64,000 nt of DNA from Faeciplasma gallinarum (GTDB lineage Bacteria; Bacillota; Clostridia; Oscillospirales; Ruminococcaceae): NCBI GenBank assembly GCA_018711085.1, contig DVIR01000060.1:1-64000 (forward strand), given 5' to 3'. Positions 35,275 through 43,527 of the stretch are shown here, piece by piece (positions within the stretch are counted from its first letter, which is position 1; every line of letters begins with the position of its first letter). Position numbers and translations under genes: made by a program. The notes below the pieces were generated by a model. The model saw only the letters and a list, made by a program, of their open reading frames with translations. It made no database searches and was not told where the DNA came from.

Positions 35275-36543
35275 TTACTGCTCTCCTATGTTCCTGAGTA
35301 CAAATACCGTGTCAAGCTTCATCTGTGCGGCAAGCTGTATCACCTGCTCGCGTGTGACCTCGCAAAGCTTTTCGGCATACTCCTGCGGCGTCAGAATTTC
35401 ATTTCTTTGATTGCACCTGAAGTACCACAGATCTATCGATGAAATTCTGTCCTCGCTCGAGCTGTATGCATTTGCAAGGTATAGCTTGGCGTTTGCAAGC
35501 TCGTCGTCAGTGAACTCTCCGTTTGCTATCAAAGAAAGCTGGTGGATTATCTCGTCTTTTGCCTTATCTATGTTGTCGAACTCCACTGCGCTGACTACGA
35601 ACATCGTTCCCTTTGTCTCGGAGTAAATTGACTGGCAGAAGTAGCAAAGGCTCATCTTTTCCCTCACGTTTGCAAAGAGCTTTGAAAAAGTCGAGCCGCC
35701 GTAAACGCAGGACATTACCTGCGCCACACGCAGATCATGCGTCTTTGGCTTAAAGGCGAGAACAAGGTTTGCCTGAGAAACGTCCATTTTCTCCTCGGCG
35801 TATGCGGTGTCGGCCTTTACAGCGCTGTAATCGAAGTATTTCGGGTCGGCAAAGCTTGTCCTTGCGGTGTCGAACGCATGGCTGAGAAGCTTTTCCGCCT
35901 CGTCAAAGTCGCCATGTCCGCAAAGGGATATTTCAACCTTTGCCTCCGACAGGAGCTTTTTATAGACCTCGTATGCCTTTTGCGGGGTGACGGATTCAAC
36001 CTCTTCCCTGCTGCCGTAATGCTTTGACGCACTCGGCTCGCCCTCATAGACGGTCTTGAACGCCTCGCTGAGAGCGTAGGAAACCTTGTCGTTTATCTCT
36101 GCATCTATGGAGTCTAAAAAATCCTTTCTTCTCATCTCAAACTCCGCCGCGGCAAAGCCTCCGTTTTCAAGTGCGGGGCGGAATATGCAGCCCAAAAGTA
36201 TCTGCGATGCCGGCTCGGCTATTTTGTCGCCGTCCAGAGCATACACGTCCGAAAGGTAATCTATGCACACTGTCACCTCGTACATTCCGCCGATCTGAGA
36301 GGCAGAACCGGTGACAGTTGTTCCGTAAAGCGCATTCAGTTTCTTGTTAAGGAGCGTTCCTGTCGGGTAATCCTCGCTTGAGGATGTGATCACTGACGGG
36401 ATAAGTGCAAGTGCAGCCGCGTCTTCTCTTTTATATTCGGTCAGGAACCTGACGTAGACCGAGTTAGTTTTGAACTTGGAATCGGCTATTTTCGATATTG
36501 CGACTCCTCCGCCTAACTCTGTCCTCTTATATGCTGTTTGCAA
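35275..36543 (-). CDS. M16 family protein lacking the zinc motif (YmfF-like)
   Basis: 422-residue M16-fold protein that lacks HxxEH: the corresponding helix reads ALALIPSVITSSSEDYP. It is the likely non-catalytic partner of the adjacent YmfH-like peptidase. Family features elsewhere (ALYGTTVTGSASQIGG, LSLCGHGDFDEAEKLLS, YGGSTFSKLFANVREK) support the fold. The start codon is TTG at 36543, 7 nt after GAGGTG. It is the first gene of a five-gene run driven by a TTGCAT-17-TAGAAT promoter. Confidence 0.9.
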   Translation of the reverse strand: MQTAYKRTELGGGVAISKIADSKFKTNSVYVRFLTEYKREDAAALALIPSVITSSSEDYPTGTLLNKKLNALYGTTVTGSASQIGGMYEVTVCIDYLSDVYALDGDKIAEPASQILLGCIFRPALENGGFAAAEFEMRRKDFLDSIDAEINDKVSYALSEAFKTVYEGEPSASKHYGSREEVESVTPQKAYEVYKKLLSEAKVEISLCGHGDFDEAEKLLSHAFDTARTSFADPKYFDYSAVKADTAYAEEKMDVSQANLVLAFKPKTHDLRVAQVMSCVYGGSTFSKLFANVREKMSLCYFCQSIYSETKGTMFVVSAVEFDNIDKAKDEIIHQLSLIANGEFTDDELANAKLYLANAYSSSEDRISSIDLWYFRCNQRNEILTPQEYAEKLCEVTREQVIQLAAQMKLDTVFVLRNIGEQ

Positions 36544-36575
36544 TAGGACTCACCTCATTAGAAATAGATATTTGT

Positions 36576-36604
36576 ATTCTACCACAGCATGCCGATTTAT
36601 GCAA
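36576..36604 (-). promoter_or_regulatory. promoter of the ymfF-ymfH-lgt-folD run
   Basis: On the minus strand TTGCAT (36604-36599), 17-nt spacer, TAGAAT (36581-36576), about 33 nt upstream of the TTG start. Confidence 0.75.
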
Positions 36605-36633
36605 GTGTCCGCAAGAGTTGTCCGCAATAAAAA

Positions 36634-36671
36634 GCAAAAACCCGTTCCCGCGCAAAATACGCAGAAACGGG
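36634..36671 (-). terminator. terminator of the antiporter gene
   Basis: AACGGG/CCCGTT-based stem (36641-36646/36666-36671, with further internal GCG pairing) followed on the minus strand by TTTTTGC, 30 nt after the stop. Confidence 0.8.
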
Positions 36672-36700
36672 CTAGCATCATTATTTAAAACACTCCGCAA

Positions 36701-37936
36701 TTAAGTGTTTGCGTTTGCCTGACTGTCAGGCGCAACCGGAGGGTTGTGACCTGCGAGCGCAGCCTTTTTGTCATCATGCCTAAACAAAATCTTGAGCACT
36801 ATAGGCGTTGCGAGCGACGATACGAGTATCAAAAGTATTACCGCCGTGAAGAACCTGTCATCGAGCAGTCCCGCGCCAAGTCCCTTTTGCGCAACTATCA
36901 GTGCGACCTCGCCTCTTGTCATCATGCCGACGCCGACTTTAAGCGAGTCGCCCCAGCTGAGCTTGAACGCCTTTGCCATAAGTCCGCAGCCGATGATCTT
37001 TGCCACAAGTCCCACAAGCACGAAGCATATCGAGAAGAGTATAAGCTGAGAGTCTATGTTGTCAAAGCTCGACTTGATACCGATGCTTGCAAAGAATATC
37101 GGGCCGAAGAACAGGTAGGAGCTTACATCCACCTTTTCGTTGATATACTTTGAATCCTGGAGGTTGCAAAGGATTATACCGGCAACGTATGCTCCGGTGA
37201 TGTCCGCAACTCCGAAGTACTTATCAGCTATGTACGCCATTGCAAGGCAGAGGGCAAAGCCGAGTATCGGTATTCTTCTGTGATGAGGGGCGCGCTTGTC
37301 GAGGAATTTGAACACATAGTAGATTGCAACACCCACAACAGCGCAGAACACAAGGTATAAAAGCGTCTTGAGCGTAACGGCAAGCACTCCGCCGCTATCT
37401 GAGTTGTCGGCGCCGCTTATACCTATGACGAACGTCAAAACAATTATTCCTATTACATCGTCTATTACAGCCGCTCCGGTTATGATGGTTCCTATTCGTC
37501 CCTCAAGCTTTCCCAACTCCTTAAGAACCTCAACCGTAATGCTTACGCTTGTTGCGGTTAAAATAGTGCCGATGAACAAAGCCTTATAAAATCCTTCCGT
37601 TCCTATGGCAGAGAATCCGTAGAAGCAGGAGTACAAAAGAGTTCCTCCAACCAACGGCACAAACACTCCCGCGCACGCCACTAAAAGCGCAACCGGTCCG
37701 GATTTGATAAGCTCCTTGAGGTTTGTGGTGAGTCCCGCCATGAACATCAGCATGACCACGCCGATTTCCGCAAAAATACTGAGTTCATCCGACTCCGTAA
37801 CCCAGCCGAGCAGCGGACCTATCAAAAGTCCCGCTATGATCTCTCCTACCACCTGAGGAGCGCCGAATTTCTTGGCAACCAGTCCCAGTACCTTGGCGGA
37901 AATAAGTATGATCGCTAAATCGCGAAATATCTCCAT
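36701..37936 (-). CDS. monovalent cation:proton antiporter, CPA2 family
   Basis: Membrane antiporter of 411 aa with about 12 helices and no C-terminal TrkA-N domain. Conserved parts include GEIIAGLLIGPLLGWV, FMAGLTTNLKEL, TSVSITVEVLKELG and the double-Asp-like site VIDDVIGIIVL in the core helix. This helix is typical of NapA/KefB-type Na+/H+ or K+/H+ exchangers. The start is ATG 37936 behind AAGGTGG; an in-frame GTG at 37945 overlaps the Shine-Dalgarno. It is a single gene with its own terminator. The ion cannot be decided. Confidence 0.92.
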   Translation of the reverse strand: MEIFRDLAIILISAKVLGLVAKKFGAPQVVGEIIAGLLIGPLLGWVTESDELSIFAEIGVVMLMFMAGLTTNLKELIKSGPVALLVACAGVFVPLVGGTLLYSCFYGFSAIGTEGFYKALFIGTILTATSVSITVEVLKELGKLEGRIGTIITGAAVIDDVIGIIVLTFVIGISGADNSDSGGVLAVTLKTLLYLVFCAVVGVAIYYVFKFLDKRAPHHRRIPILGFALCLAMAYIADKYFGVADITGAYVAGIILCNLQDSKYINEKVDVSSYLFFGPIFFASIGIKSSFDNIDSQLILFSICFVLVGLVAKIIGCGLMAKAFKLSWGDSLKVGVGMMTRGEVALIVAQKGLGAGLLDDRFFTAVILLILVSSLATPIVLKILFRHDDKKAALAGHNPPVAPDSQANANT

Positions 37937-38022
37937 TGATTCCACCTTCTATACATACAAGTTTTCTATGCTACTTATTATACACCGGTTTTTTCAGTTT
38001 TCAAGAAGGGAAAATAAATCAG

Positions 38023-38051
38023 TTGATTTGCAACAAAAAACTTAATATAAT
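38023..38051 (+). promoter_or_regulatory. promoter of the FkbM methyltransferase gene
   Basis: TTGATT (38023-38028), 17-nt spacer, TATAAT (38046-38051), about 43 nt before the GTG start and divergent from the antiporter gene. Confidence 0.75.
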
Positions 38052-38094
38052 GTAGATAATTATTATCTATTAGAAAGGCAGAGCGGAACAAATT

Positions 38095-39186
38095 GTGTTT
38101 AGTTTAGAGTATTTTAATTCGCTTACACCATATGTTGAGCTGCTTAAAGACAGCAAGCTTCCGATATTCGTATGGGGAATGGGCGACGGGTGCATAAAGC
38201 TTTTTGACGTGTTTGACAGGTACGGCATACCCTGTGCAGGGATATTTGCAAGCGACGAATTTGTGCGGGACAAAACCTTTTTGGGTCACAGGATTCACAG
38301 CCTGTCCGAAATAGAAAGCCGAATCGACGACTTTATAATAGTTCTCGCTTTCGGCGCGGGGTACAAATCCCTGATAGACAAAATCGACGGCGTTGCAAAG
38401 CGGCACAAGCTGATTGTGCCGGACATGCCGGTTGTCGGCGGCGGACTGTTTACAAAGGAATACCTGCGTGAAAACTTCGACAGCCTTTTAAGAGTGTATA
38501 ACCTTCTTTCGGACGAGCGCTCCCGCACATGCTTTGAAAAGCTGATCGAGTACAGGATAACCGGAGAAATATCCTGCCTCAAAAGCTGTGAAAGCGACCC
38601 GAGCGAAGCTGTCGGCATACTTTCTTTCGGCAGCGATGAGACATACGCCGACCTCGGCGCATATACCGGCGACACCGTAGCGGAGTTTGTCGATGCAGTG
38701 TCGGGAAAGTACCGCCGCATATACGCATTCGAGCCGAACGCAAGAAACTTCAGAAAGCTGAAGGAAAACACCGCGCACCTTGACAATGTCGAGGCGATAA
38801 ACGCTGCGGCAGGCGATGAAAACCGCATGATAACCGTGTCGGCAGGCGGAGGAAGGATGTCCCGTCGGGCGGACAAGGGCGTGCAGATAATGCAGCTGAC
38901 GCTGGACAGCGTGCTGAACGGGGACAAATGTTCCTACATAAAATATGATGTAGAGGGTGCGGAAATGTCTGCCGTGTGCGGCTCGGAAAAAACTATACTT
39001 GAGCGCCGCCCGAAGCTTTGCATAGCGCTGTATCACAGGGTTGCGGATATATTTGAAATACCTCTTAAAATACACGAGCTGTGTCCTGAGTACAGCTTGT
39101 ACATCAGGCATTTTCCCTACTATCCCGCATGGGACACAAACCTTTATGCCGTTTTGAAACAGCCGCGTAACAGCATCGTCACCTGA
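38095..39186 (+). CDS. FkbM-family SAM-dependent methyltransferase
   Basis: 363-residue protein. The N-terminal ~130 residues form a small nucleotide-binding-like domain (FVWGMGDGCIKLFDVFD, then HSLSEIES). The C-terminal half is an FkbM methyltransferase: SAM motif YADLGAYTGDTV at about 182, acidic loop IYAFEPNARN, and the FkbM signature YIKYDVEGAEMSAVCG. Members methylate sugars or other small acceptors, often O-linked groups on polysaccharides. The start is GTG 38095 with a modest RBS. No glycan operon adjoins it, so the acceptor is unknown. Confidence 0.88.
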   Translation: MFSLEYFNSLTPYVELLKDSKLPIFVWGMGDGCIKLFDVFDRYGIPCAGIFASDEFVRDKTFLGHRIHSLSEIESRIDDFIIVLAFGAGYKSLIDKIDGVAKRHKLIVPDMPVVGGGLFTKEYLRENFDSLLRVYNLLSDERSRTCFEKLIEYRITGEISCLKSCESDPSEAVGILSFGSDETYADLGAYTGDTVAEFVDAVSGKYRRIYAFEPNARNFRKLKENTAHLDNVEAINAAAGDENRMITVSAGGGRMSRRADKGVQIMQLTLDSVLNGDKCSYIKYDVEGAEMSAVCGSEKTILERRPKLCIALYHRVADIFEIPLKIHELCPEYSLYIRHFPYYPAWDTNLYAVLKQPRNSIVT

Positions 39187-39233
39187 AAGTACAGCTTGTA
39201 ACCAACTTGTCATCTATTGTAATTGCTTTGTTC

Positions 39234-39261
39234 TTGATTACCATGTGGGTTGTGGTACAAT
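39234..39261 (+). promoter_or_regulatory. promoter of the NlpC/P60-like lipoprotein gene
   Basis: TTGATT (39234-39239), 16-nt spacer, TACAAT (39256-39261), about 45 nt before the ATG at 39314. Confidence 0.65.
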
Positions 39262-39313
39262 GTAGATGTAGACAAGAGTACAAAACGTACACGACAAGAA
39301 CGAGGTGACAACG

Positions 39314-40045
39314 ATGAGCAAAAACAAGATTCGCGTTATAATTGCACTGGCAGCAGCGGTTGCAATAGTGGCAGCAATGGCGGCATGCGGAAAGATCGAA
39401 GACGACTCCGCTAAAAACACAGACGGCAGCGACTTGTCGCCATCGGAGTCGGTAACTCATGACACAACCCTTTCGCAGGAGACCACCGATCCGTCCGAGA
39501 CGGAAGAAGTGACAGAGCCTCAGGTGACAACTTCGGAGCCGCAGGAGACCGAGCCGGAAGTTACTACGGATCCGGCAGTGACTACGGAACCTGAGGTGAC
39601 GCAGACGGTTCCGGACGAAACTCAGCCCGTGACCGAGCCGCAAACTCCCCAGACAAGCGAAAGCCTGTATGAAAAGATTGTGGACGTTGCCACGCAGCAG
39701 ATAGGCATACCCTTCACAATGGGTGGTTCTTCACCTGAAGAAGGCTTTGATACATCCGGACTTACATACTACTGTGTAAACGCAGCCGGCGGCGATTTCC
39801 CGAGGAGCTTAAAGAACCAGCTTGAAAGCGGAGACAAGATCCCTTATAACGAGCTTTCGGCAGGCGACATTGTCTACTTTGCAGCTGAGCCGGGCGGCGA
39901 GGCAAGTTTCTGCGGAGTATACGTGGGCGGCGGACTGATAATCTACTCCCCCGTGCCCGATGAGTTTGTAAAGACCGCAAACATCACGACAAATTACTGG
40001 ACGTCAAGGTTTGTGACCGGCATACGTCCCTATGCAGCGCAGTAA
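39314..40045 (+). CDS. lipoprotein with catalytically altered NlpC/P60-like domain
   Basis: Predicted lipoprotein of 243 aa with signal helix and lipobox MAAC (Cys25). A Thr/Glu/Pro-rich linker of about 85 residues (31-117), built of TTxPEVT-like repeats, leads to a C-terminal domain (about 118-240). That domain has the NlpC/P60 pattern: VATQQIGIPFTMGGSSPEEGFD, then SAGDIVYF and GVYVGGGLIIYSP. The usual DCSGL cysteine is replaced by Thr147 (FDTSGL) and the usual histidine position carries Tyr211. It is therefore probably not a peptidoglycan hydrolase but a surface-anchored binding domain. ATG 39314 is 8 nt after GAGGTG. Confidence 0.8.
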   Translation: MSKNKIRVIIALAAAVAIVAAMAACGKIEDDSAKNTDGSDLSPSESVTHDTTLSQETTDPSETEEVTEPQVTTSEPQETEPEVTTDPAVTTEPEVTQTVPDETQPVTEPQTPQTSESLYEKIVDVATQQIGIPFTMGGSSPEEGFDTSGLTYYCVNAAGGDFPRSLKNQLESGDKIPYNELSAGDIVYFAAEPGGEASFCGVYVGGGLIIYSPVPDEFVKTANITTNYWTSRFVTGIRPYAAQ

Positions 40046-40133
40046 CTTGAGCATGACAAAAAGCTGCAAAACCAATTAAGATATCTTCATATTTTTTCCT
40101 CCATATAAATATAACCAGACAAAAGCCTACAAA

Positions 40134-40170
40134 AAAGAGCGTTTCGTTTTGAAACGCTCTTTGGCTTTTT
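40134..40170 (+). terminator. intrinsic terminator after the NlpC-like lipoprotein
   Basis: A perfect 12-bp stem AAAGAGCGTTTC/GAAACGCTCTTT (40134-40145/40151-40162) with a 5-nt loop, then GGCTTTTTT. Confidence 0.9.
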
Positions 40171-40190
40171 TACGGTGATGTGATTTTATG

Positions 40191-40219
40191 TTGACAACGA
40201 AAGATGTTTGTGATATTAT
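40191..40219 (+). promoter_or_regulatory. promoter of the thiamine operon
   Basis: TTGACA (40191-40196), 17-nt spacer, TATTAT (40214-40219), directly upstream of the TPP riboswitch. Confidence 0.85.
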
Positions 40220-40233
40220 TTCATTCGATAAAA

Positions 40234-40318
40234 CAGGGGAGCTCGTATGCGGGCTGAGAGGAAACGGACTGACGTTTCGACCCATAACCTGATTCGGATA
40301 ATGCCGACGTAGGGCGAC
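40234..40318 (+). promoter_or_regulatory. TPP (THI-box) riboswitch aptamer
   Basis: The conserved aptamer elements occur in order: GGGGAGC, GGCTGAGAGG, then ACCCATAACCTGATTCGG and AATGCCGACGTAGGG. Together they match the TPP riboswitch core. It lies between a consensus promoter and a terminator hairpin (40354-40385) and precedes thiT-thiN. High TPP should therefore favour termination and repress thiamine uptake and activation. Confidence 0.95.
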
Positions 40319-40353
40319 CTGATTTTTTCAGGTGACGACATAACGCTGTGTTT

Positions 40354-40385
40354 GCCTCGGAATTATCTGTTCCGCGGCTTTTTTA
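40354..40385 (+). terminator. riboswitch expression-platform terminator
   Basis: GCCTCGGAA/TTCCGCGGC stem (40354-40362/40370-40378, one mismatch) followed by TTTTTT, 79 nt before the thiT start. A second small hairpin ACCTGA/TCAGGT lies at 40316-40332 and may belong to the switching structure. Confidence 0.85.
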
Positions 40386-40464
40386 TTTGCTGCGTTTGCA
40401 AAAGCGACATGAGCGAGCGGGTGTTTTATTGACATTACATGCATATAAAAAGGAGAAATCAAAA

Positions 40465-41280
40465 ATGCGTGACAAAAAACTTTTGGCGTTAGTTGAAAGC
40501 GCCATAATGATCGCTCTTGCGACCGTGCTCAGTATCTTTAAGATCATAGATCTGCCTTACGGCGGATCGGTGACGATAGCATCCATGCTTCCCGTTGCGA
40601 TAATAGCTTACCGCCACGGCTTGGGATGGGGCATCGGCTCGGGATTTGTGTACGGCGTGCTTCAGCAGCTTTTAGGTCTTAACAAACTCAGCTGGGTTAC
40701 CGGCTGGCAGAGCATAGTTGCCGTTGTGCTGCTCGACTACATCATAGCATTCACGGTAATAGGCTTTGCGGGAGTGTTCCGCAAGTCGATCAGCAACCAG
40801 GCTGTCGGACTTTCGATGGGATGCCTGCTTGCCTGCATTCTTCGCTACGCATGCCACGTTGTGTCCGGCGCCACCGTTTGGGCGGGACTTTCAATACCCA
40901 CTCAGGATGCGCTCATCTATTCCTTCATCTACAACGCAACATACATGCTTCCGGAGGCAATAGTCCTGATTGCGGCAGCCATGTACATAGGCTCCACCAT
41001 CGATTTAAGAGCTGCAGTTCCCACGAGGATGTATCAAAAGAGTGAGGACAAGAACACCGCGTGGATGCTGCCGGTTGCGGGGCTTTCGGTTGTTGCGGCG
41101 GTTGTGTATGACGTTGTTGCAATCTTTGCTCATCTTCAGGACGCCGAAACCGGAGAGTTCACCATAACCAACATCGCCGAAGTCGATTGGACGTCTGTAA
41201 TCGTTGTGACCGCAATAGGAATAATCATGGCTGTAGCTCTTGCATGCGCTCGCAACTTCTCAAGAAAGCAAAAAGCTTAA
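40465..41280 (+). CDS. thiT: thiamine ECF transporter S component ThiT, extended
   Basis: Membrane thiamine-binding subunit that works with a shared ECF energising module (not encoded here). The ThiT core occupies about residues 1-195, with GGSVTIASMLPVAIIAYRHG, the WVTGW segment, YACHVVSGATVWAG and YSFIYNATYMLPEA. The conserved aromatic/Asn residues of the thiamine pocket lie in the last two segments. The protein is 271 aa, about 70 residues longer than usual, with two more hydrophobic helices at the C-terminus. ATG 40465 has a strong RBS (AAGGAG). Control by the upstream TPP riboswitch confirms the role. Confidence 0.95.
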   Translation: MRDKKLLALVESAIMIALATVLSIFKIIDLPYGGSVTIASMLPVAIIAYRHGLGWGIGSGFVYGVLQQLLGLNKLSWVTGWQSIVAVVLLDYIIAFTVIGFAGVFRKSISNQAVGLSMGCLLACILRYACHVVSGATVWAGLSIPTQDALIYSFIYNATYMLPEAIVLIAAAMYIGSTIDLRAAVPTRMYQKSEDKNTAWMLPVAGLSVVAAVVYDVVAIFAHLQDAETGEFTITNIAEVDWTSVIVVTAIGIIMAVALACARNFSRKQKA

Positions 41281-41299
41281 AGCTAAAAACAGGCTGCAT

Positions 41300-41944
41300 A
41301 TGAAAGCTTTAATTCTCACCCCCTATCTCAATGGCATGCCGCCCGAGCGCTTAACAGCCGGCTACGACATGACAATATGCGCCGACAATTCCTATGAGCT
41401 GGCTCGCGAGCTTGGCATTCACCCCGACGTGATTATAGGGGATTTCGACCACGCAAGCCCCGGAAAAGCGCTTTTGCCGCACGGCGAGCATGCAGATGTC
41501 ATAACCGTGCCCTGCGAAAAGGACGACACAGACACCATGCTGTGCATAAAATATGCGCTCTCAAAGGGCGCGGACGAAATCGTAATAGCGGGCGGAATAG
41601 GCGGCAGGCTTGACCACACCGTGGCAAACATACAGTCCTTGGCGTATGCCGAGTCGCACGGAGCAAGCGCAATCATGGCGGATCAAAGAAACGCCGCCAT
41701 GATAATAAGCGGCAAAGTGTGCATACCAAAGACCCATTGCAGCTATTTGTCGGTGTTCGCATACGGCGGAGACTGCGAAGGCGTGAGCGAATCGGGCGTG
41801 AAGTACCCTGTCAGCGGGGTGACGCTCAGCGCAGACTTCCCTCTTGGCGTGAGCAACGAGATAACTGCGGACTTTGCACAAGTCGAAGTGAAGAAAGGAA
41901 GGCTTTTGATAGTTGTTTCCTCAAAGGAACAGCCGAAAACATAG
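41300..41944 (+). CDS. thiN: thiamine pyrophosphokinase
   Basis: Cytoplasmic enzyme converting thiamine to thiamine pyrophosphate with ATP, acting just after ThiT uptake. Motifs: ICADNSYELARELGI, PDVIIGDFDHAS (metal/ATP), TDTMLCIKYAL and GGRLDHTVANIQSL. The 214-residue length is normal. It starts 19 nt after thiT. The Shine-Dalgarno is weak (ACAGG), so coupling is likely. The operon end is marked by a strong terminator. Confidence 0.95.
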   Translation: MKALILTPYLNGMPPERLTAGYDMTICADNSYELARELGIHPDVIIGDFDHASPGKALLPHGEHADVITVPCEKDDTDTMLCIKYALSKGADEIVIAGGIGGRLDHTVANIQSLAYAESHGASAIMADQRNAAMIISGKVCIPKTHCSYLSVFAYGGDCEGVSESGVKYPVSGVTLSADFPLGVSNEITADFAQVEVKKGRLLIVVSSKEQPKT

Positions 41945-41951
41945 CTTTTCA

Positions 41952-41983
41952 CCCCCGGGGCAAGCTTGCCTCGGGGGCTTTTT
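41952..41983 (+). terminator. terminator of thiT-thiN
   Basis: A CCCCCGGGGC-type arm pairs with GCCTCGGGGG around AAGCTT (41952-41977), followed by CTTTTTG. Confidence 0.9.
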
Positions 41984-42027
41984 GCGCGCCTTTTGTAAAC
42001 TGTAATCAAATATTAATATCTTTTCAC

Positions 42028-42056
42028 TTTAAAATAGGTCTGAAATCTGCTATACT
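42028..42056 (+). promoter_or_regulatory. extended -10 promoter of the D-Ala-D-Ala carboxypeptidase gene
   Basis: TATACT at 42051-42056 is preceded by TG-C (extended -10). A weak TTTAAA (42028-42033) lies 17 nt upstream. Confidence 0.6.
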
Positions 42057-42116
42057 GTTGATAATTATATTTTACGTGAAAAATGTTGAACGGAACTAAG
42101 GAAAGGACTATTGCAA

Positions 42117-43484
42117 ATGCGCAAGCTCAGTTTACTCATATGCGTATGCTTTTTAACCGTGATGATGGCGGTGAATGTACAGGCGATCACCTTCTCACTG
42201 CCGGACGGCACAACTATATATTCGGAGGCGGCGTACCTTGTCAACCTCGACACCGACGAGGTGGTGTATGAAAAGAACGCCGACAAGCAGCTTGTTCCCG
42301 CCTCTTTGACAAAAATCATGACCGCCATAATACTTTTGGAGGAGTACAAGGACAACATTTCCGCGCTGTCTACTACATACGTTTCCGGCCCGTCGGCATG
42401 CTTTGACGAGCTGTACATGACTGGCGCCTCTACCGCGGACATAAGAATCGGCGAAAAGGTGTCGTATAAAGACCTGCTTTACGCGATGATGCTCCGCTCG
42501 GCGTGCGAAGCAGCCAACATCATAGCGTACAACATAGGCGGCGGAAGCATACAAAACTTTGTCGATATGATGAATGACAAGGCGGCACAGCTCGGATGCG
42601 TAAACACTCACTTCACAAACGCGCACGGCCTGTTCTGGGAGGATCACTACACCACGGCAAGAGACATGGCGGTAATAACCGAATACGCCATGAGCCTGCC
42701 GATGTTCACCGAAATATCCTGCACCGTTGAGTACACCATGGAGGCTACCGACTACCATCCCGAGCCGAGAACAATATCTCACACAAACTACATGATGTCC
42801 CGCACAAACGGCGGCGACTACTACTACGAATACGTCAAGGGAATAAAGACCGGAACGCTTGACGAGGCGGGAAGATGCTTGGCGTCGCTTGCATACAAGG
42901 ACGGCTACAGCTATTTGCTGATAACCATGAACGCACCTCAGCAGGACGCTCAGGGAAACAACGTATTCTACAACTTCATAGACGCAAAGACGATATACGA
43001 ATGGGCATTTGACAATCTTGAATACACAGACATAGCTTTGGCGACGGAGGAAAAAGCCGAGGTGCCGGTGGAATACGGCGACGGTCAGGACTACGTGATA
43101 GTCCGTCCCGCACAGGCGTATTCGCAGATATGGAACAAGTCCATACCGCTCAGCTCAATACATCAGGAGATAACCCTCGATCAGAACGTGGTTGCGCCGG
43201 TAAACGCCGGAGATAAGCTCGGAACGCTCGAGCTTTCATACGGCGGGGAAACGCTTGCCACGATAGACCTCATCGCAACTCAAAGCCTTGCCAGGTCGGA
43301 GCGCAGCTCTATGGTGACTGTGGCAAAGAGCTTTATCGGTTCCGACGACTTTTACACCACCCTTAAAATCACCGTTGGGTTTTTTCTTGCGTATACTGTT
43401 TTGATCATAGTGCTTAAAATAGTGGTTCACAACCAAAACAAAAAGCGCTCCCGCCTTTACGGAACGCCGAAAAAGAGAAAATAG
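42117..43484 (+). CDS. D-alanyl-D-alanine carboxypeptidase (PBP5/DacF-like)
   Basis: Class S11 serine peptidase that trims the terminal D-Ala of peptidoglycan stem peptides outside the cell. A signal peptide (about 1-22) precedes the catalytic domain. SLTK is at 63-66 (nucleophile S63) and KTG at 244-246. The second motif reads SAC at 128-130 (SACEAAN) instead of SxN. A C-terminal domain follows, then a membrane helix near residues 420-440 and a basic tail. I start at ATG 42117 (455 aa), well spaced from GGAAAGGA; a TTG six nt upstream is too close to it. Confidence 0.93.
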   Translation: MRKLSLLICVCFLTVMMAVNVQAITFSLPDGTTIYSEAAYLVNLDTDEVVYEKNADKQLVPASLTKIMTAIILLEEYKDNISALSTTYVSGPSACFDELYMTGASTADIRIGEKVSYKDLLYAMMLRSACEAANIIAYNIGGGSIQNFVDMMNDKAAQLGCVNTHFTNAHGLFWEDHYTTARDMAVITEYAMSLPMFTEISCTVEYTMEATDYHPEPRTISHTNYMMSRTNGGDYYYEYVKGIKTGTLDEAGRCLASLAYKDGYSYLLITMNAPQQDAQGNNVFYNFIDAKTIYEWAFDNLEYTDIALATEEKAEVPVEYGDGQDYVIVRPAQAYSQIWNKSIPLSSIHQEITLDQNVVAPVNAGDKLGTLELSYGGETLATIDLIATQSLARSERSSMVTVAKSFIGSDDFYTTLKITVGFFLAYTVLIIVLKIVVHNQNKKRSRLYGTPKKRK

Positions 43485-43491
43485 CAAAATA

Positions 43492-43523
43492 AACTCCGGA
43501 CTGCATGCGCTGTCCGGAGTTTT
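43492..43523. terminator. bidirectional terminator between convergent genes
   Basis: AACTCCGGAC/GTCCGGAGTT stem (43492-43501/43512-43521) with T residues on the plus side. It separates the carboxypeptidase and the glucan synthase gene, which converge here. Confidence 0.85.
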
Positions 43524-43527
43524 CGGT

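Noticed and set aside
36544..36700. Additional small gene between ymfF and the antiporter
   Set aside because: The gap is fully explained by the ymfF promoter and the antiporter terminator.
38488..39213. Long antisense ORFs opposite the FkbM gene
   Set aside because: The plus-strand protein has clear methyltransferase motifs; the antisense products are Arg/Tyr/His-rich without domain pattern.
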